In this document: in pieces, positions 11,076 through 24,700 of the stretch
How positions within the stretch are numbered: the stretch's first letter is position 1
Layout: every line of letters starts with the position of its first letter
Program-made: the position numbers and the translations under genes
Notes under the pieces: model-generated
What the model was told of the DNA's origin: nothing
Seen by the model: only the letters and a program-made list of their open reading frames with translations
Databases searched by the model: none
Assembly (NCBI GenBank): GCA_900239685.1
Contig: OENT01000025.1
Location: 1 to 64,000 of the forward strand
Length of the DNA stretch: 64,000 nt
Direction of reading: 5' to 3'
From: Rotaria macrura
Taxonomy: Eukaryota > Rotifera > Eurotatoria > Philodinida > Philodinidae

Positions 11076-14000
11076 CTAAGATGAAGTTTTAAATGGAGGA
11101 ATAGAAACAGGTCTTTCGGGTATAGTCGCTGTACGAATTGTGGCAGCACATGATGGTGTCGATGACGGACGATTTTTATTTGGTGAATGTGAATCTGTTG
11201 TACTTGCATGACGATGAGATTTAATATTCGGTGATGATGTTGTTGATGATGGTGGAGTTGGTGTAGTAGATGGGCCCGATGATTTTCCATAGAAATCCCG
11301 CTTTTTACGTGGAGATTGCACGATCATAGTACGACTTGAAGCAAAAACAAAAATTTTACATATACAATTAAGGAAAGAAAAGGACAGAATCGTTATTACT
11401 AACTTCATGTCACTTGATATTTGAGATGATTTTGTACTTGATGATGACGATGACGGAGAATTATGCAGTAACGGTTTCACACTAACTGATTGAATAATAG
11501 ATGATTGTTGTTTAGTCGGTTGTCCAGATGATGATACAACTGAATGAACTTGAACAGGTTCAAGTTGTTTACTTGATAGGAGATTATTGATACTTGTAGA
11601 AATGGTTGGTGATAGTACGAAAGCAGACAATCCATCTTTTAATCCACTATGGCAATCAGATGTTTTTATAGGTGAGAGAAGACGGTTAGGATCCGTGTTC
11701 GAATCAGAGGTTTTCTTTATTTTTTTCGGTATGGTAAAGCCAGATTTTCGTTCAGTTTTTACAATATCAAATGATGGTGTAGGGACTAAAACAAAGAAAA
11801 ATTCAGATAAATTTCATTTGCGACTGCTACATCAGAACAAGAAATGCTCAAATAGTCTATTCTTAGCGTTCATGTACATGCTTTATTTGAATATCATGAC
11901 GGATGATTATCTACAAAATAAAAGCTTATTCACATTCTATATTTTTCTAAACATGTATTAAATATGGGTAAAGGAAAACTCATTGAGTAGATGTGTTGAA
12001 TACATAGAATGTAGTACTCAACCTATTTTTCTATAAATAACAAAGTTTATTTTTATGTAATGTGCAAATCGTTAATTAAAGTAGAATACCTTTGACTCAA
12101 ACGTATGTGACACTTTCAATCTCTGCTCCGAAAAAGAAATAAACATTTCGTTGAAAAACAATGTCTGACACAAGCATGAACAATTAACATTTGAAGTATT
12201 TAGTTTTGAATCTGATTATGAAAAATGTTGATATTCGAAAAATTTCGTTTAGAAATTGTTAGGACGTTCTTCATTTTCTCAACTGACAATTCCACGTGAT
12301 TCCTAAACGAATGCGCTGTATGATCACTTTTACACTTCATGTCGATGAGTTTCTACATTCGTTCCACGGAAACAAGTGAAATCGTGTATTTTAATTGGGG
12401 ACATTAAGTATTGAGTGTCAAATACAAGTTTTTGTAACTATACTAGTTTCATTAAACTTCGACTTACTTTACTTATACAGATTGATTTATTCTCTTTCGA
12501 ATAAAGAATATGGGATTTTCTATTTAGCTTTCAATATCAAAGCAGTTACAAACCTTCTAGAAAGAGAAAAACTGTGGTTTCAACGATGACAAAAATGTTT
12601 AAATAACTTAAGAACGTTGTTTTCAACCATATGTAGAGAATATCATGGCATGAGAACTAGTTGACTGAGTGACAGTCTTAAATATTTTAAAAATTTCTTA
12701 AGAGATTATTGCAACTCAAATAATACTGAATCTTTAAGAGGCGTAGCCTCTAGTTGTTATACCGATGTGTATGATTCTTTAATTTCACTAAAATTCGCGT
12801 CATATTTCCTTAGCAAGAAGTATATTTTACTAAAAAGTTATTTTACTTTCTAGATCGATCTCGGAAGTAATATAAAATTCTAGATAAATTTTAAACATTG
12901 TCAGACGAAATTTTTACAATATTTCATCGTTCATATTATATTCTACATGAAAGCAAGAAGAAATTATTGTCTTAATTCTATTCTCTGATCGAGTTCTATT
13001 ATGCATCGGAATGTTTAAATCAGTTTTGATATGAATTAGTTTGCATGACCTATTAATAGACTATGGTTTGAGTGAGAATCGACATGATATTGAATAAAAA
13101 GAGAATAATAATCTATTAGCCAGACAGTGATGAGCTTTAAATTGGAACTTGCAGTATTTTTAACTCGTCAGGTTCTCTCTATGTTATGTATGTAAAACAA
13201 AATCCAAAGTAAGTTTTTCCTATACTTCTTATTGTTGTAGAAAATCTCTGTCGAGTTATAATCTTTCTATTTATGAGAATAGGCTTCAACAAGACACGGT
13301 TGTGCTCTGTTAAATTCTGCAGAGAGCAAACATTATACGAATTTTTAACGATTTTTAAGAGTCCTATCTCTAGATTATGTACCGTCTCATATTTAACTTT
13401 TTATTCCTTCACTTAGTGTCTAGTTACGTTAACTATTCATGTATTTCTTTATCACAGAGGCAAATGTGGATCATTCATAGAATCACGAATTCAAATATTC
13501 GATGGATTCGCAATTAAATATTGAAATTTTATTAACCCAGAAGGCACGTTCTTAATTAGAATAGCATAGAAAATATTTTTAGACAATAAGAAAATTCATC
13601 AAAAACAGTAGTACTGACAAACTTCTTCATGAATCGCTAATTACAGAATTTCTTTTTATTATTTTACTTTGATGTGCATATGTTGATAATTCTAGATTTT
13701 TATCAGTTGATGATATTGGACTAATAGGTGAATATGATTGTTTATGATTTTCTTGTTGTTGAGTTTGCCTACTCATATTAGCTAATAATGTTGAATATGT
13801 ATTATCATTCACTGAATGTAGTATGGTTGATAGATTATGTCCATTTGTGGGTACAGATTGTAGAATAAGATTCAATTTATCATTCTCGTAAGTGTATTCG
13901 GCAATTTCTTTTTCAAGTGTGGCAACTTTTGAACGTAATTCTTTATGTTTATTGGATATATCATTAGCATAAGTTATCAACTGTACAGGTCGTTCTAATT

Positions 14001-17000
14001 CTTCAATACCTAATTCGTTTGTACGTAATTTAAGTAAATTAATTGTATCTTCTAATAAAATTTTAATATTATTTTCTAGGCCGTTAACTTTTGTCTTTAA
14101 AATTTTATTTAATTCCATTTCATTATCTAATTGTACTTTTAAATGTTCACGATAAGTGTTCGATTTCATGTATATAAAATATGTACATAGACGTTGCCGA
14201 AATAGATCTAGATAACTATTAATCGAAGTCAGAAATTGTTGATCTTCTTGTTCTACTAAGCAATCACGGAAATGACATACATTGAGATTATCATTTGATA
14301 ATTTTGTCATATCACGATAGTTGAAACGTTGATTTTTATTTGTTTGATAATATGTTTCACTTGTTGGATGGAATTCATTCAATGTTGATTGATAATCTTT
14401 CGTTGATGTACGCTGACGTTTAGATTGTACACTACTATCATCATTGGATAGATCAGATTCGTAATCAGATTGATGTTTATCAGGAAGAACTTTAATATAA
14501 ATTTTTTTGCCATTTACATTCGGCGTTGTTGAATTTAATTTACGTTTAAGTTTCATATCATGCTGAGAATATTCATTTTCATCGATTTTTTGATATTGTT
14601 GATTAGATATAGATTTCATGTGACGCTGATGTTTACCATTTGACGACGAATTATTCGATGATGATGATTGAGAATTATCATCATCGTTTAATTTTGATCT
14701 ATGGAAAAGAATGAATAGATATTTATATGTATATATATATCAATATGTTAATTAACTATCAATGACAAGATGATGAAGAGTAGCTCAACGTTTGTAATAC
14801 AGTTCTCATCAAAGGTTTTCTTTGTAATATAAGATGGGTTTACGATTTAGTTACTATTTGATAGTGCATCATATATTTCAACTGAAATTTATGTTCGTGA
14901 TTATTTAAAAAATGATTTATTCTTCGAGTCTATATATAATTCGAGTATTGATCAATAAAAATCTCACTTAAGTGCTTCTCTCACAGATTAATTAGAGTAT
15001 TGATAAAAATGTAAGATATCAGTTTGATGAATAAAATAGATAAGAATATGTTTAAGTAAAAAGAGCGAACATTTTTTTTTAATGTCAAATAACAATCTAC
15101 TCGATTCAGATGGGAATGATGAAAGTGGCAGAGATTTTTTTCAAAGATAAATTGAATAAGATCGATACACAAACTAAATGTACTTATTTTCGACCCTGTA
15201 AGAGTGCATCTTGAATAATCATGAAGTTGATAGTCTATTCGATTCTATTTTCATTACATATCATGCAAGAATATTGTTATCACAATGTCATCAACATTCA
15301 TTCAAGTTTGTTATAAATAGGAAAAACGTACATTGTTTTAGTTCCTTTTGTATGTTGTTGATGTATTTTTTCATAATAGAGAGCTAATTTACTATGATCG
15401 ATAACATGAAGATAATATTGAACAGACTTATCGGACCAACTAACTTTTCCCAGTAAATCGTCGGGTTTTCTAATAAATAAAAACCAATTAACAACATAAG
15501 AAGAAAATAACAACCTTATTTGATGTACATACGTGACATGCATAACAGCTCCTAAATCATTTTTTGTGCGATCATTGAGTCGAAATGTTTCCGGACAAAA
15601 TTCTCTTGATGAAACAATCTTTGCTCCATCTAATCAAAAGAAAAATTAAAATATAAGTTTCATAAAATTAGCTTTGTTCTAGGGTTCTACTGTATTTCAT
15701 TTGATTAATAATAAAAGAGAAAGGATGACATAAAATATCTTTTAGATTTAATCAGTCGCTTTTTACTTACCAGCGAAAACGGAGTATCATCAGAATAATA
15801 TATTCAACAAAGATGGATATCAATCTTTTATTCTTTTGGTAGAAAAACAATGAATAAGAGTATTCTTCCGCTGTTTACTAGGAATCTTCTTGAATTGTAC
15901 AGTTTCTTTTCGGCACCAGTGAGATTCATTCAGTGAATAATCGAATGATTTAGTTTGTTGAACCTTCCTGTTTTGAAATATCAATACTTGTTTGAACTTG
16001 TAAATCAAAGAGGAATAGTTATACTATTTGGAAACCTGACTTGAGACTAAGTATGAAGAAAAGTTGCACTGTAGACAAGTTATACATTTTCTACTGATGT
16101 CTATCTTGAGAAATGTAACGTTTTCATTTTCAGACAGTTTAACGTTCGGAGGATTATTTTGCTATTGCTAAAGAATCATCTAAAATATTAACATCAGTTC
16201 AAATACTGTTTTAACTTCAATAGCCGCAAAAAATACGATGGAACTTTTTCACTACGTGGTTTTTTGATACGGTAATCATGTGTTCAACTTCTACTTCTAT
16301 CAAAAGAGAAAAAAAGGATGAAGTAAAAATTTCACCTCGTTGTACTTATCGAGATACTATTTATTTATTTGTATTTTTCAGTTGAACAGTAAAATATTGT
16401 CGAATTTAATTCAAAGAAAAAATCATTCCATAAATAACATTATATTTCCTCAACAAATATGTAATTATCATAACTATTCTTGAAAATTATACTCTCATAA
16501 GTATTGATCTTGAATGATCTTGGTTGCAATAGAAACTAGACCTGTATTATTTATTTTGAACGATAACAAAAAGAATTGTCGACTATAGTTTCCAAGAAAT
16601 GATGATCAAATAGATATTTAAAAATACTCATTATTTTCCTGGGATTTCTCGGGAATATCTCAAAGAATAGACTGTAAAATTTTCCACATCGTCAAACCTT
16701 ATACTGCATTTCTTCGAACAGAAAGAAAAAAGGATCCAATCGAGATGCCTATTTTTCGTCGGAATGAAAGAGGTTACTAATGCACACGAATACGAAAATA
16801 CTTGAAGTGCTAGAATACAACAAGCATTGTCTTTTTAATATTTCGACATTGCATCAGAGAAATATGCTTGACCACAAAAATAAAACTTGTCAAATATCAC
16901 ACTTCAACCAAATGACTTGTTAAGCACAATCTGATAGATAAAATGTGAAGGAAAACAGCGACATTCAATTCACAAAATGGGATCCTGCCGAATAAAAATA

Positions 17001-18034
17001 GTCAAAAAATAAATCGATATTTCTTACCTTTCATATTCATAAATTTAACTTTAAGTTCATGATTAACTCGTGCACCAAATACATAATTATTAACAAAAAT
17101 AACATCGGCCTCTTTAATTCTTTCATCCATCGTTGGATGTATTAAGAAGTCTCCTTGATCTAATTGAAATTCTGAATATTGCTTTCCGTACCAACGCATC
17201 CATGAACGAAATTCATCAGCCATAGCACGTGCATATGTTGCTGGAATTTCTTCATATTCTATTCCATAGACATGTTTACAATTGGATAACGCTGCAACGT
17301 GTAAAACAACATTTCCAACGCCTGAACCAAGATCAATAAATGTTTGATCTTCTGTTAAATTAATAACTTTAAGAATTGAATCAATTAAATCAGGTGATGT
17401 TTCACCGTAAACCTTTGAAGAAGAAAAAAAAACAAAATGTTGATCATAATCAAAATTGAAAAGAATTATTATTATTTTTTCATCAATTTACTGAAGGTGA
17501 AAATGGCTCATAAGAACGTAATTTATCGGGATCCGTTACAGCACGACTATAAACTTGTGCAAGGATATGACGAAATAATTTCGATGATGCACGTTTTTCA
17601 AGACGAGCTGAAAACGATTCGGTACCACGATTTAATTTAATATGCGTATCCATTATTTTATTAAATTTATCACATAATTCTTTCATGTTCGTATATGAAT
17701 GTATATCACAAGTAGAAAGACCAAGATTTTGTTGATATAGTTCAGGATAATCTATAGCGAACGAACGCAGATTCTTTTTCAATGCAAACTTAATAAAACA
17801 TGTTTACCTTCAAAAACTAAACGTATTGTTTTAACAATTTCATCTCCACCAACAAAAACACCATCTTTTTTCGTATGCTAGAAAATTCGATGAATAAATT
17901 AAAAAACAAAATACTAATATAAGTAAAAATGAGTTATTTACTTGGCGCTCTACATTTGGCCACGTAAACACTGCTGGTTCAACACCAGCAGGACTATGAA
18001 GTTTGAGTTCACGCAGTACATTGTTACTTGTCAT
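11076..18034 (-). CDS. DOT1L: Histone H3 lysine-79 methyltransferase DOT1L, with an apparent single-base frameshift
   Basis: Nuclear enzyme that methylates H3K79 from S-adenosylmethionine. Exons (minus): 18034-17942, 17877 to about 17790, on to 17492, 17412-17028, 15629-about 15537, 15469-15332, 14698-13668, 11785-about 11402, then about 11340-11076. The N-terminus LKLHSPAGVEPAVFTWP matches animal DOT1L. The catalytic fold shows RHILAQVYSRAVTDPDKL, the SAM motif DLGSGVG (17314-17334), VIFVNNYVFG and GKVSWSDKSVQYYLH. Exon 14698-13668 carries the coiled-coil region typical of animal DOT1L (LRTNELGIEELERP). The Ser/Thr/Pro-rich tail ends at 11076. A T-rich acceptor-like site ends 6 nt before the ATG. 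Oddity: between 17808 and 17788 the frame shifts by one base beside an A/T homopolymer. The rest is fully conserved, so a base-call error is likelier than a dead gene. Confidence 0.92.
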
Positions 18035-18450
18035 ACTTATCTAACGAAAAAAAAAAGATGATTATTTTTGTGATATCGTTAAAACCAGTAAAAATTGTTT
18101 TATTGCTATTCATTATTGAGGGCTAGAATATTTTTGTAAAAAGCAAGTTGAAAATCATATGTATCTTTAAACACGTAATAAGAAAGACCACATGCGTTTA
18201 TTCCTGTTGCTTGATTTTTTTTCCTTTTTTTTCTTTTCTCCCTTTTTGATTAATGANTAATGAACGAGAGCGTCTACGCCTACATACATACATAAAGTAT
18301 TTAACGAGATCCTAGAGTGGTCCGAACATACCAACAAATCGTATGGCATTTTTTGCCACATAGTAAATGTCTAGCGTCCTCTATCGAGCACATTGCAAAG
18401 CACACAGAGCGACCCTACGAAATATGGCCCCGAATTCGATATACGTATAA
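18035..18450. other. DOT1L upstream region
   Basis: No gene seen. A pyrimidine-rich tract on the minus strand ends in an AG at 18041-18042, six nucleotides from the DOT1L ATG. A single ambiguous base lies at 18257. Confidence 0.45.
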
Positions 18451-18451
18451 A

Positions 18452-18706
18452 ATAGTGACGGAGCCAAGGGGAGGGCTGAGCTCCCCCTCTCCTTTGTCAA
18501 AAAATGTTCTGCCACAAATAATGATTTCGTTTAGCACCAGGATGGCCCCAGGAAGTATGGCACGCTGCCCCCAATCATGAAAATTTTTCGTTTGTTCTCA
18601 GCGGAACTGAAAATTTTTCTTGCGTTCTGTTTGAACTGTTGTTAAACCCTCCCAAAAAAGTCACCCCCCCCCTATTTTGACTGCTTCGGGGCAGCCCTGT
18701 TTAACA
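18452..18706. repeat. GC-rich dispersed-repeat-like fragment
   Basis: A patch of G/C runs (GAGCCAAGGGGAGGGCTGAG, GCTCCCCCTCTCC, CACCCCCCCCCTA) stands out sharply from AT-rich flanks. The opposed G-rich and C-rich ends suggest a mobile-element remnant or a foldback. No ORF with a recognised motif was found, and the family is unknown. Confidence 0.5.
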
Positions 18707-19014
18707 CATACCAGACCGTACAAAAAAATTCATTTATTTTAATTCTTCGATGTTTAAAAATGAAGAAAAACGACATAACAGATTGCTTTGGATTAAACTA
18801 GATCTCAAGATATTATGACGTTGGAGTTCATGAATACATGCTACTTTACTGAGTTTAAAATAGTGATGGTGTTCAACTAAATCTATTGAAATGAATTCAG
18901 ATCACTACGTTTTCATGCTCAATTAATGCTTAACAGAAAAAATGAACGGTAAAAAATACCTAAACAATAGTATTATTTGATCAAATGAAGTCTATGAGAA
19001 AGGACTGACAGAAA

Positions 19015-19354
19015 CCCAGTGAAGAATTACGCCTGATATTAATCGGATTTTTGTGCAACAAAATCAAAATTAAAATCGATTAATAATTTTGATTATCGTT
19101 GATCATGACGTATCGATTATTTGATATTGTGACTTAACCAATATGAAATTTTCTGATTAAAATTGATTATTTTCCAGTAAAATCNGATTTTACTGGAAAA
19201 TAATCAATTTTAATCAGAAAATTTCATATTGGTTAAGTCACAATATCAAATAATCGATACGTCATGATCAACGATAATCAAAATTATTAATCGATTTTAA
19301 TTTTGATTTTGTTGCACAAAAATCTGATTAAAATGAACCAAAATTTTTCACTTA
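19015..19354. mobile_element. Foldback MITE, exact palindrome centred on a single N (family copy 1)
   Basis: The left end CCCAGTGAAGAATT and right end AATTTTTCACTTAG are imperfect inverted termini. The inner arms, about 19046-19184 and 19186-19324, read as reverse complements with no mismatch seen next to the centre, and the one unresolved base (19185) is exactly at the centre. The arms include TTTTTGTGCAACAAAATC, which recurs in slightly altered form in the copy at 42341-42745. Exact symmetry around an N may be a real recent foldback or an assembly product. Confidence 0.75.
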
Positions 19355-20480
19355 GAATACACGCATTAATAATGTATAGCTATAATTTATCATATGTTGA
19401 AATTTAGAAGAATATTCTGGACTATTCCTATCCTTTTACTCTAGGTATATATGAATATACAAATTCATTTAGTATTCTTTGCTAGACTGGACTATGTGTG
19501 TCACAGTTCACTCGTGTTCCCACGAACTAATCTTAAATCCATTTCCAGAAACTTCTGAGTTTCTAATCTTTTGTAGATATATTTTGATTCTAATTTTAAG
19601 CAAGTCGTTTTGGAATTCTTGGGTTCTCGTGTTCCTAGGAATGAAACCTGAAACTGGCACCCCTCACTGAATATTATTTAGAGACTGCCTGTACAAAGAT
19701 CTCTTACAAATGAGATAGTCACAGTATTTATGAACATTTCACAATCGAGTTTCCATCACGTAGTATCGAAATATCCGTATATTATAGCTAAATCAATAAG
19801 AGCATACCCATAAATCTTCATCGGCAAACGATAATCACTATATGCATGATCATATGTTGAACCGAAAGATCTACATTAATACATATGACAATAATCGCTG
19901 ACACTTCGAGTGTAGGTGAGTCTTAGAGACATGAAACATGGTTTCTGTGATGAATTATTTATTTTACTTCTAAGTATCATGTTTCGACAACACAATTATT
20001 CGTTTTCTTGCAAAGCGTGTTTGCGATATGAAATATATATATAGATATCTGCTGTCCTCTCTGACCGACATAAAATAATACTGAAGCATTAGAATCTTGA
20101 TTCAAATATTTTCCTCAACATTCGAGACGTATTGATGGGTAGATTGTAACCGGATGTTTTAAGTTTCTTTCAAAAAGTGCATTGTGCTGTACTTAAATGT
20201 CTCATATATATTATATTAAGACATACGACCCATGTTGCCTATTTACACTAGTATCAGGAGAAAAAAACTATTACTAATTTAATATAAAAAAATGTGCACT
20301 ATCAAAATTGTTAATATAAGTTCTCCTCTGAAAATTTCCTTCCGAAATTTATATCAATTAATGGAATTGGCTAAATAAATTTCCTCGCAGAAATTTACTA
20401 AAAATTTGTCTTAACGAAAAGTCTCTTAAAAGAAGTCAATAGTTATGAAAAAGCATTTCTCATATAGTAACCAATGTTAC

Positions 20481-20780
20481 CCAAGCAGAAAAAAGTTTGA
20501 AAGTACGTGTTTAAACGCACCAAACGAGAACTACAATTGCGACTCATTGTCGCTAAAATTAAATAACTCAAGAAATGCTTTTTAGCAAAATTTTCACTAT
20601 GAAAGTGTGAGAAGCTCAAAAAGTTCTCAGAACTGGAGCATTGAAGCGTTCTGAAAGTGAAAATTTTGCGCATTTAGAAAAAACGTTTAGAGCGTTTTTT
20701 CCAATTAGCTTGAATGGGTCACCATGTGGACTCTCGTTTGATGCGTTTAATCGCGTGTTCCCAAATTCTTGTCTGCTTGG
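20481..20780. mobile_element. Short MITE with CCAAGCAG inverted ends
   Basis: CCAAGCAGAAAAAAGTTTG at the left matches the reverse complement of the right end (CCAAGCAGACAAGAATTTG). The arms continue through AAACGCACCAAACGAGA versus AAACGCATCAAACGAGA, roughly 80% alike over about 50 bp. A second internal pair, GCAAAATTTTCACTA and AGTGAAAATTTTGCG, adds a nested hairpin. No coding capacity and no clear target-site duplication were seen. It is unrelated to the CAGTGAAAAA family. Confidence 0.7.
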
Positions 20781-21707
20781 ATGTCAGTAACTAAGGTTCG
20801 CAAAATACCAAAATAAATCATGCTAAAGTTGGATCAAACGAGCTTGTTTTGAGTTTTTCTCTTAAACTTTGCTGCCATTGAAATGTAATGGCATTTGAAA
20901 GTAGTGATGTTTTGAAATCATCATGTATGTTAGACTATTCGATTGTCGAAATCTTATCTAGTTATTTCTATTTTCAGTTAAATTTGAAATACTAATTGCT
21001 GATTTGTTTAATAATGATCACTTAAATGTTAACTATTTAGAATGATTATTATGATTGATTTCGAATGTCTTGCACTGAAAATTTCCAATACACGTTAATA
21101 ATGACATGTAAAAAATAGCAAATCCATAGTTCTTCCAATAATTTATACGATCAAAACATTAGCAGTGTTTCATTTATTCCTGCTATGTAAACGGTCTATG
21201 ATAGTGTTTGATCAGTTATTTATGCTAAAATCTGATCATCATTAAAAATAAATCTAACGGATAACTGGATACTAATCAGAATCATGTATCGATCAGTCCG
21301 ATGTGATTCAGAGAAGTGATTCGATCGCGGCTTTTATCAATTCCTATGTATTTTTAATTTCGAAAGAACAGTCGATCGTCGCTTGAATTCATCTTACATT
21401 ATCAGAATAAAAAATGTTCAGTCATTTGGAAGTTTTTCAGAATTTAACTATTGCTCATATCGATCAATCTAACGAATATATCTTTTGAACAGTCAAGATT
21501 CTTATCGATTTCATCATCTAATAGTCTATTGCACTTTATTAGTTTTTTATATATCATATGGAATAAAATCTTATGTAAGGTTTTTTTCAATACAAAAAAC
21601 ACCCAAATGGAATATGATGGAGAAAAAGAAATTAAATCAAACAATAATAGTTCATTATACAGCGAATGTTGAAGTTACTGGGTTAAATAAACAAGTTTCA
21701 GATTCAG
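20781..21707. other. Intergenic 3' of GLDC
   Basis: AT-rich DNA without a recognised gene. Short overlapping ORFs at 21444-21672 on both strands are compositional. It contains the 3' flank of GLDC. Confidence 0.45.
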
Positions 21708-24700
21708 TCAACACGACATTTCAAATTCTTATCACCATAAACATCGTTGACTCGTCCACACGATGGCCAAAATTTCTTATCGGGTGAAACGAAATTCTAC
21801 GATAGAAAGGAAAACAAAGTAGAGACAGAAATTTTCGTGCCAAAGAGAATCTTTGAACTTACAATAGGGAAAACAGCTTTTTGTAGTGAGTAAGGCAGTA
21901 ACCATTTTTCATGAAGAAATACATGTTGCGAATGTGGTGCATTCTTTAATGGATTATTCTTTTTATCATATTCACCACTTTCTATTTTCGAAATTTCCTT
22001 TCGAATCTCTAAATAAAAGGAAGAAAACAAAATGCAATCATTCGATTAATCAATTTCTTATTGTAATTTACCGATTAAAGCATCGCAAAAGCGATCTAAT
22101 TCTTCTTTATCTTCAGATTCAGTTGGTTCAATCATTAGTGAACCGGAAACAGGCCATGATACAGTTGGTGCATGAAATCCATAGTCTTGCAGACGTTTAG
22201 CAATGTCAACTGCTTCAACATTAGCAAGTTCTTTAAAACGACTAACATCAATGATAAATTCATGTGCAGCGAAACCTTGAGATTAAAAAAAATTCTTTTT
22301 TTTGCACGTGAACAAATATGTATATATATATTTATGTGAGACGAACCATTTTTGCCGACGAATAAAACTTTATATGAAGATTCAAGACGTTTAGCTATAT
22401 AATTAGCATTGAGTATAGCTATTTCTGTTGCACGACGAAGACCGGCAGCACCCATCATTCGAATATACATCCAAGATATTGGTAATATAGATGCTGAACC
22501 GAATGGAGCTGATGATACAGGACCAAATGAATCTTTTGAATTGTGTTCAGAACCAGGTTCCAATAATGGATGATTTGGTAGGAATGGTACAAGATGTTTT
22601 TTACTACAATGTATTTATCTTCGATTTCAAGACACGGAAACATTATGTATAGAATCAACTTGGAATTGCACATGAAAATCCTTGTCATTGTGTGAACTTT
22701 GTAATTTTCCTACCTAGTATCTCTTCTCTTGAAATACTCAATTTTCTCTCATGGGAAAAATTAAATTTATAATTCCAGAGAGGAAATATCATAATATTTA
22801 TAATTTGTTTAACGTGAAAAGGTAGTTCGTAAGAAGATTGAAGTCGATCGTTCCACATAAGAGTTCAGGTCTTTGGTTGATTCAGATGAATAGTTAGGAT
22901 TCAAGATGAAAAATCGTCTTAGAATTTTTATTTTTATCTGTTCATAGTCTCATGTAAAAGTAAATCGTAAAGTGATCTTTTTTTCTTAAGACTTAGTCCC
23001 ATTCATATGCATAATTTAAGAAGAATATATTTCTATTTGACATCTATGAAAAGAAAAGAACTTACACTCCGATTGGACCTAAAATAGAGAACCGAAGATA
23101 AGTTAGATCGGTATTTAAGAAAAAGAAGGAACAACCTACCCATCCCTGGACCACCACCACCATGTGGAATACAGAATGTTTTATGTAAATTCAAATGTGA
23201 TACATCAGAACCATAGTCTCCAGGACGACATAGACCAACTTGTGCATTCATATTTGCACCATCGAGATAAATCTGTCCACCATTGTGATGAACAATCTCA
23301 CATAATTCTCTATTTAATTAGAATTATAATGAAAGTTATCGTATGAAAAATAGTATGCATTCGTCTATTTTTACCGAACTGTTTCTTCAAAGACGCCACT
23401 TGTACTTGGATATGTCACGATGCCACAAGCAAGTGTATCTTTATATTTTTCTGCCAGTTGCTTTAAATGTTTCATGTCAACAGCACCGGCTTTGTTCAAC
23501 TGAATTTTTTCAATTTTCATACCAGCCATTGCTTTAAAAAAATAAATGAATTGATCTATGAAAATTAAAGGTACTTTTATTTCTTACCTGCTGATGCAAA
23601 ATTTGTTCCATGAGCTGATATTGGTATCAGACAAACCTTGAACAAAGAAAAGAAACACACGAAATCTACAATCGAAACAATCAGCCTATGTTTTTCTTAC
23701 TCGTCGTTGCGGTTCACCTTGATGCTCGTGATAAGCTCGTATAACTCGTAAGCCAGCATATTCACCTTGTGCACCACTATAAAAAGGCAGAAAACAAAAC
23801 TATGAGTTAATATATGGACTTCCACCATTTCTTCATGCATAAATTAAATTTGCAATTGTCAGCCACTAGTGCATTAAAAAAAAAACTTTTCAATACTTGA
23901 TTTCAAAATTCTTCAAGATAATCACTTTATTAGTTTTGTTTTTAGATCTTTTCCTAGAAGTCTTTCTATGGAATAGGTACGAGCTTAAAGTAGGCAATCA
24001 TGTACCGAGTTGGTTCTTACTAGTGTACTCAACCTAACATCCTGTAGCATTTTGCTTCAAAAACAAAAGAACTCGATTTGACAATGCACCAGGCATACAC
24101 GAAGTAGTACTTGCAAGTCAGCAGTAGAGCATGTTGAGTTTAGGTTTATTTTAATGAGCATTATCGGACTTTTATCTACTTTTTATTACCTATTTGGTTG
24201 AAATGATATTTTATCATAGCCAGTAACTTCACACAGATATTGATCAAGATCATTTAATAGACGAGTGTAACCTTTCCATTGACTAGATGGAGCGAATGGA
24301 TGAATGTTATTAAAAGTAGCCCATGAACAAGGCTAGAAAAAGAAAGATAGTAGACAAGATCTTTTCGTGTATCGTCATAGTACTGTCAATTCAGCAGCAG
24401 CATTAAGTTTCATTGTACATGAGCCAAGTGGAATCATGGAATGTACAAGTGATAGATCTTTATTTTCTAATTGTTTCATATAACGCATCAATTTGGTTTC
24501 TGATCGATACCTATAATAATATTCATAATTAGAATAACGCTATTCATGAAGAATTATTTGATTTTACTTATTAAACATGTCAGCATTGAGAAAACGACTT
24601 TGACGAGTTAAATTACCAAAGTCACGTGGATTTTTTTTGTTTTCATTCTAAATAATTAAGAATCATTTATATTCTCTCAAGAGTATATGTTCTAGAAGTA

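Noticed and set aside
13627-14619. Apparent stand-alone 330-codon gene with coiled coil
   Set aside because: It is one exon of DOT1L: the frame joins the exon ending at 15332 upstream and a donor at 13667 leads to the exon at 11785, and its coiled coil matches the DOT1L region after the methyltransferase.
17789-17807. 19-bp GT...AG segment as an ultra-short DOT1L intron
   Set aside because: Too short for normal splicing and its removal leaves the two exons out of phase; a one-base error or change fits better.
18257-18257. Single N, also at 57507, as possible contig joins
   Set aside because: Flanking sequence continues normally with no palindrome or composition change, so they look like ordinary ambiguous bases, unlike 19185.
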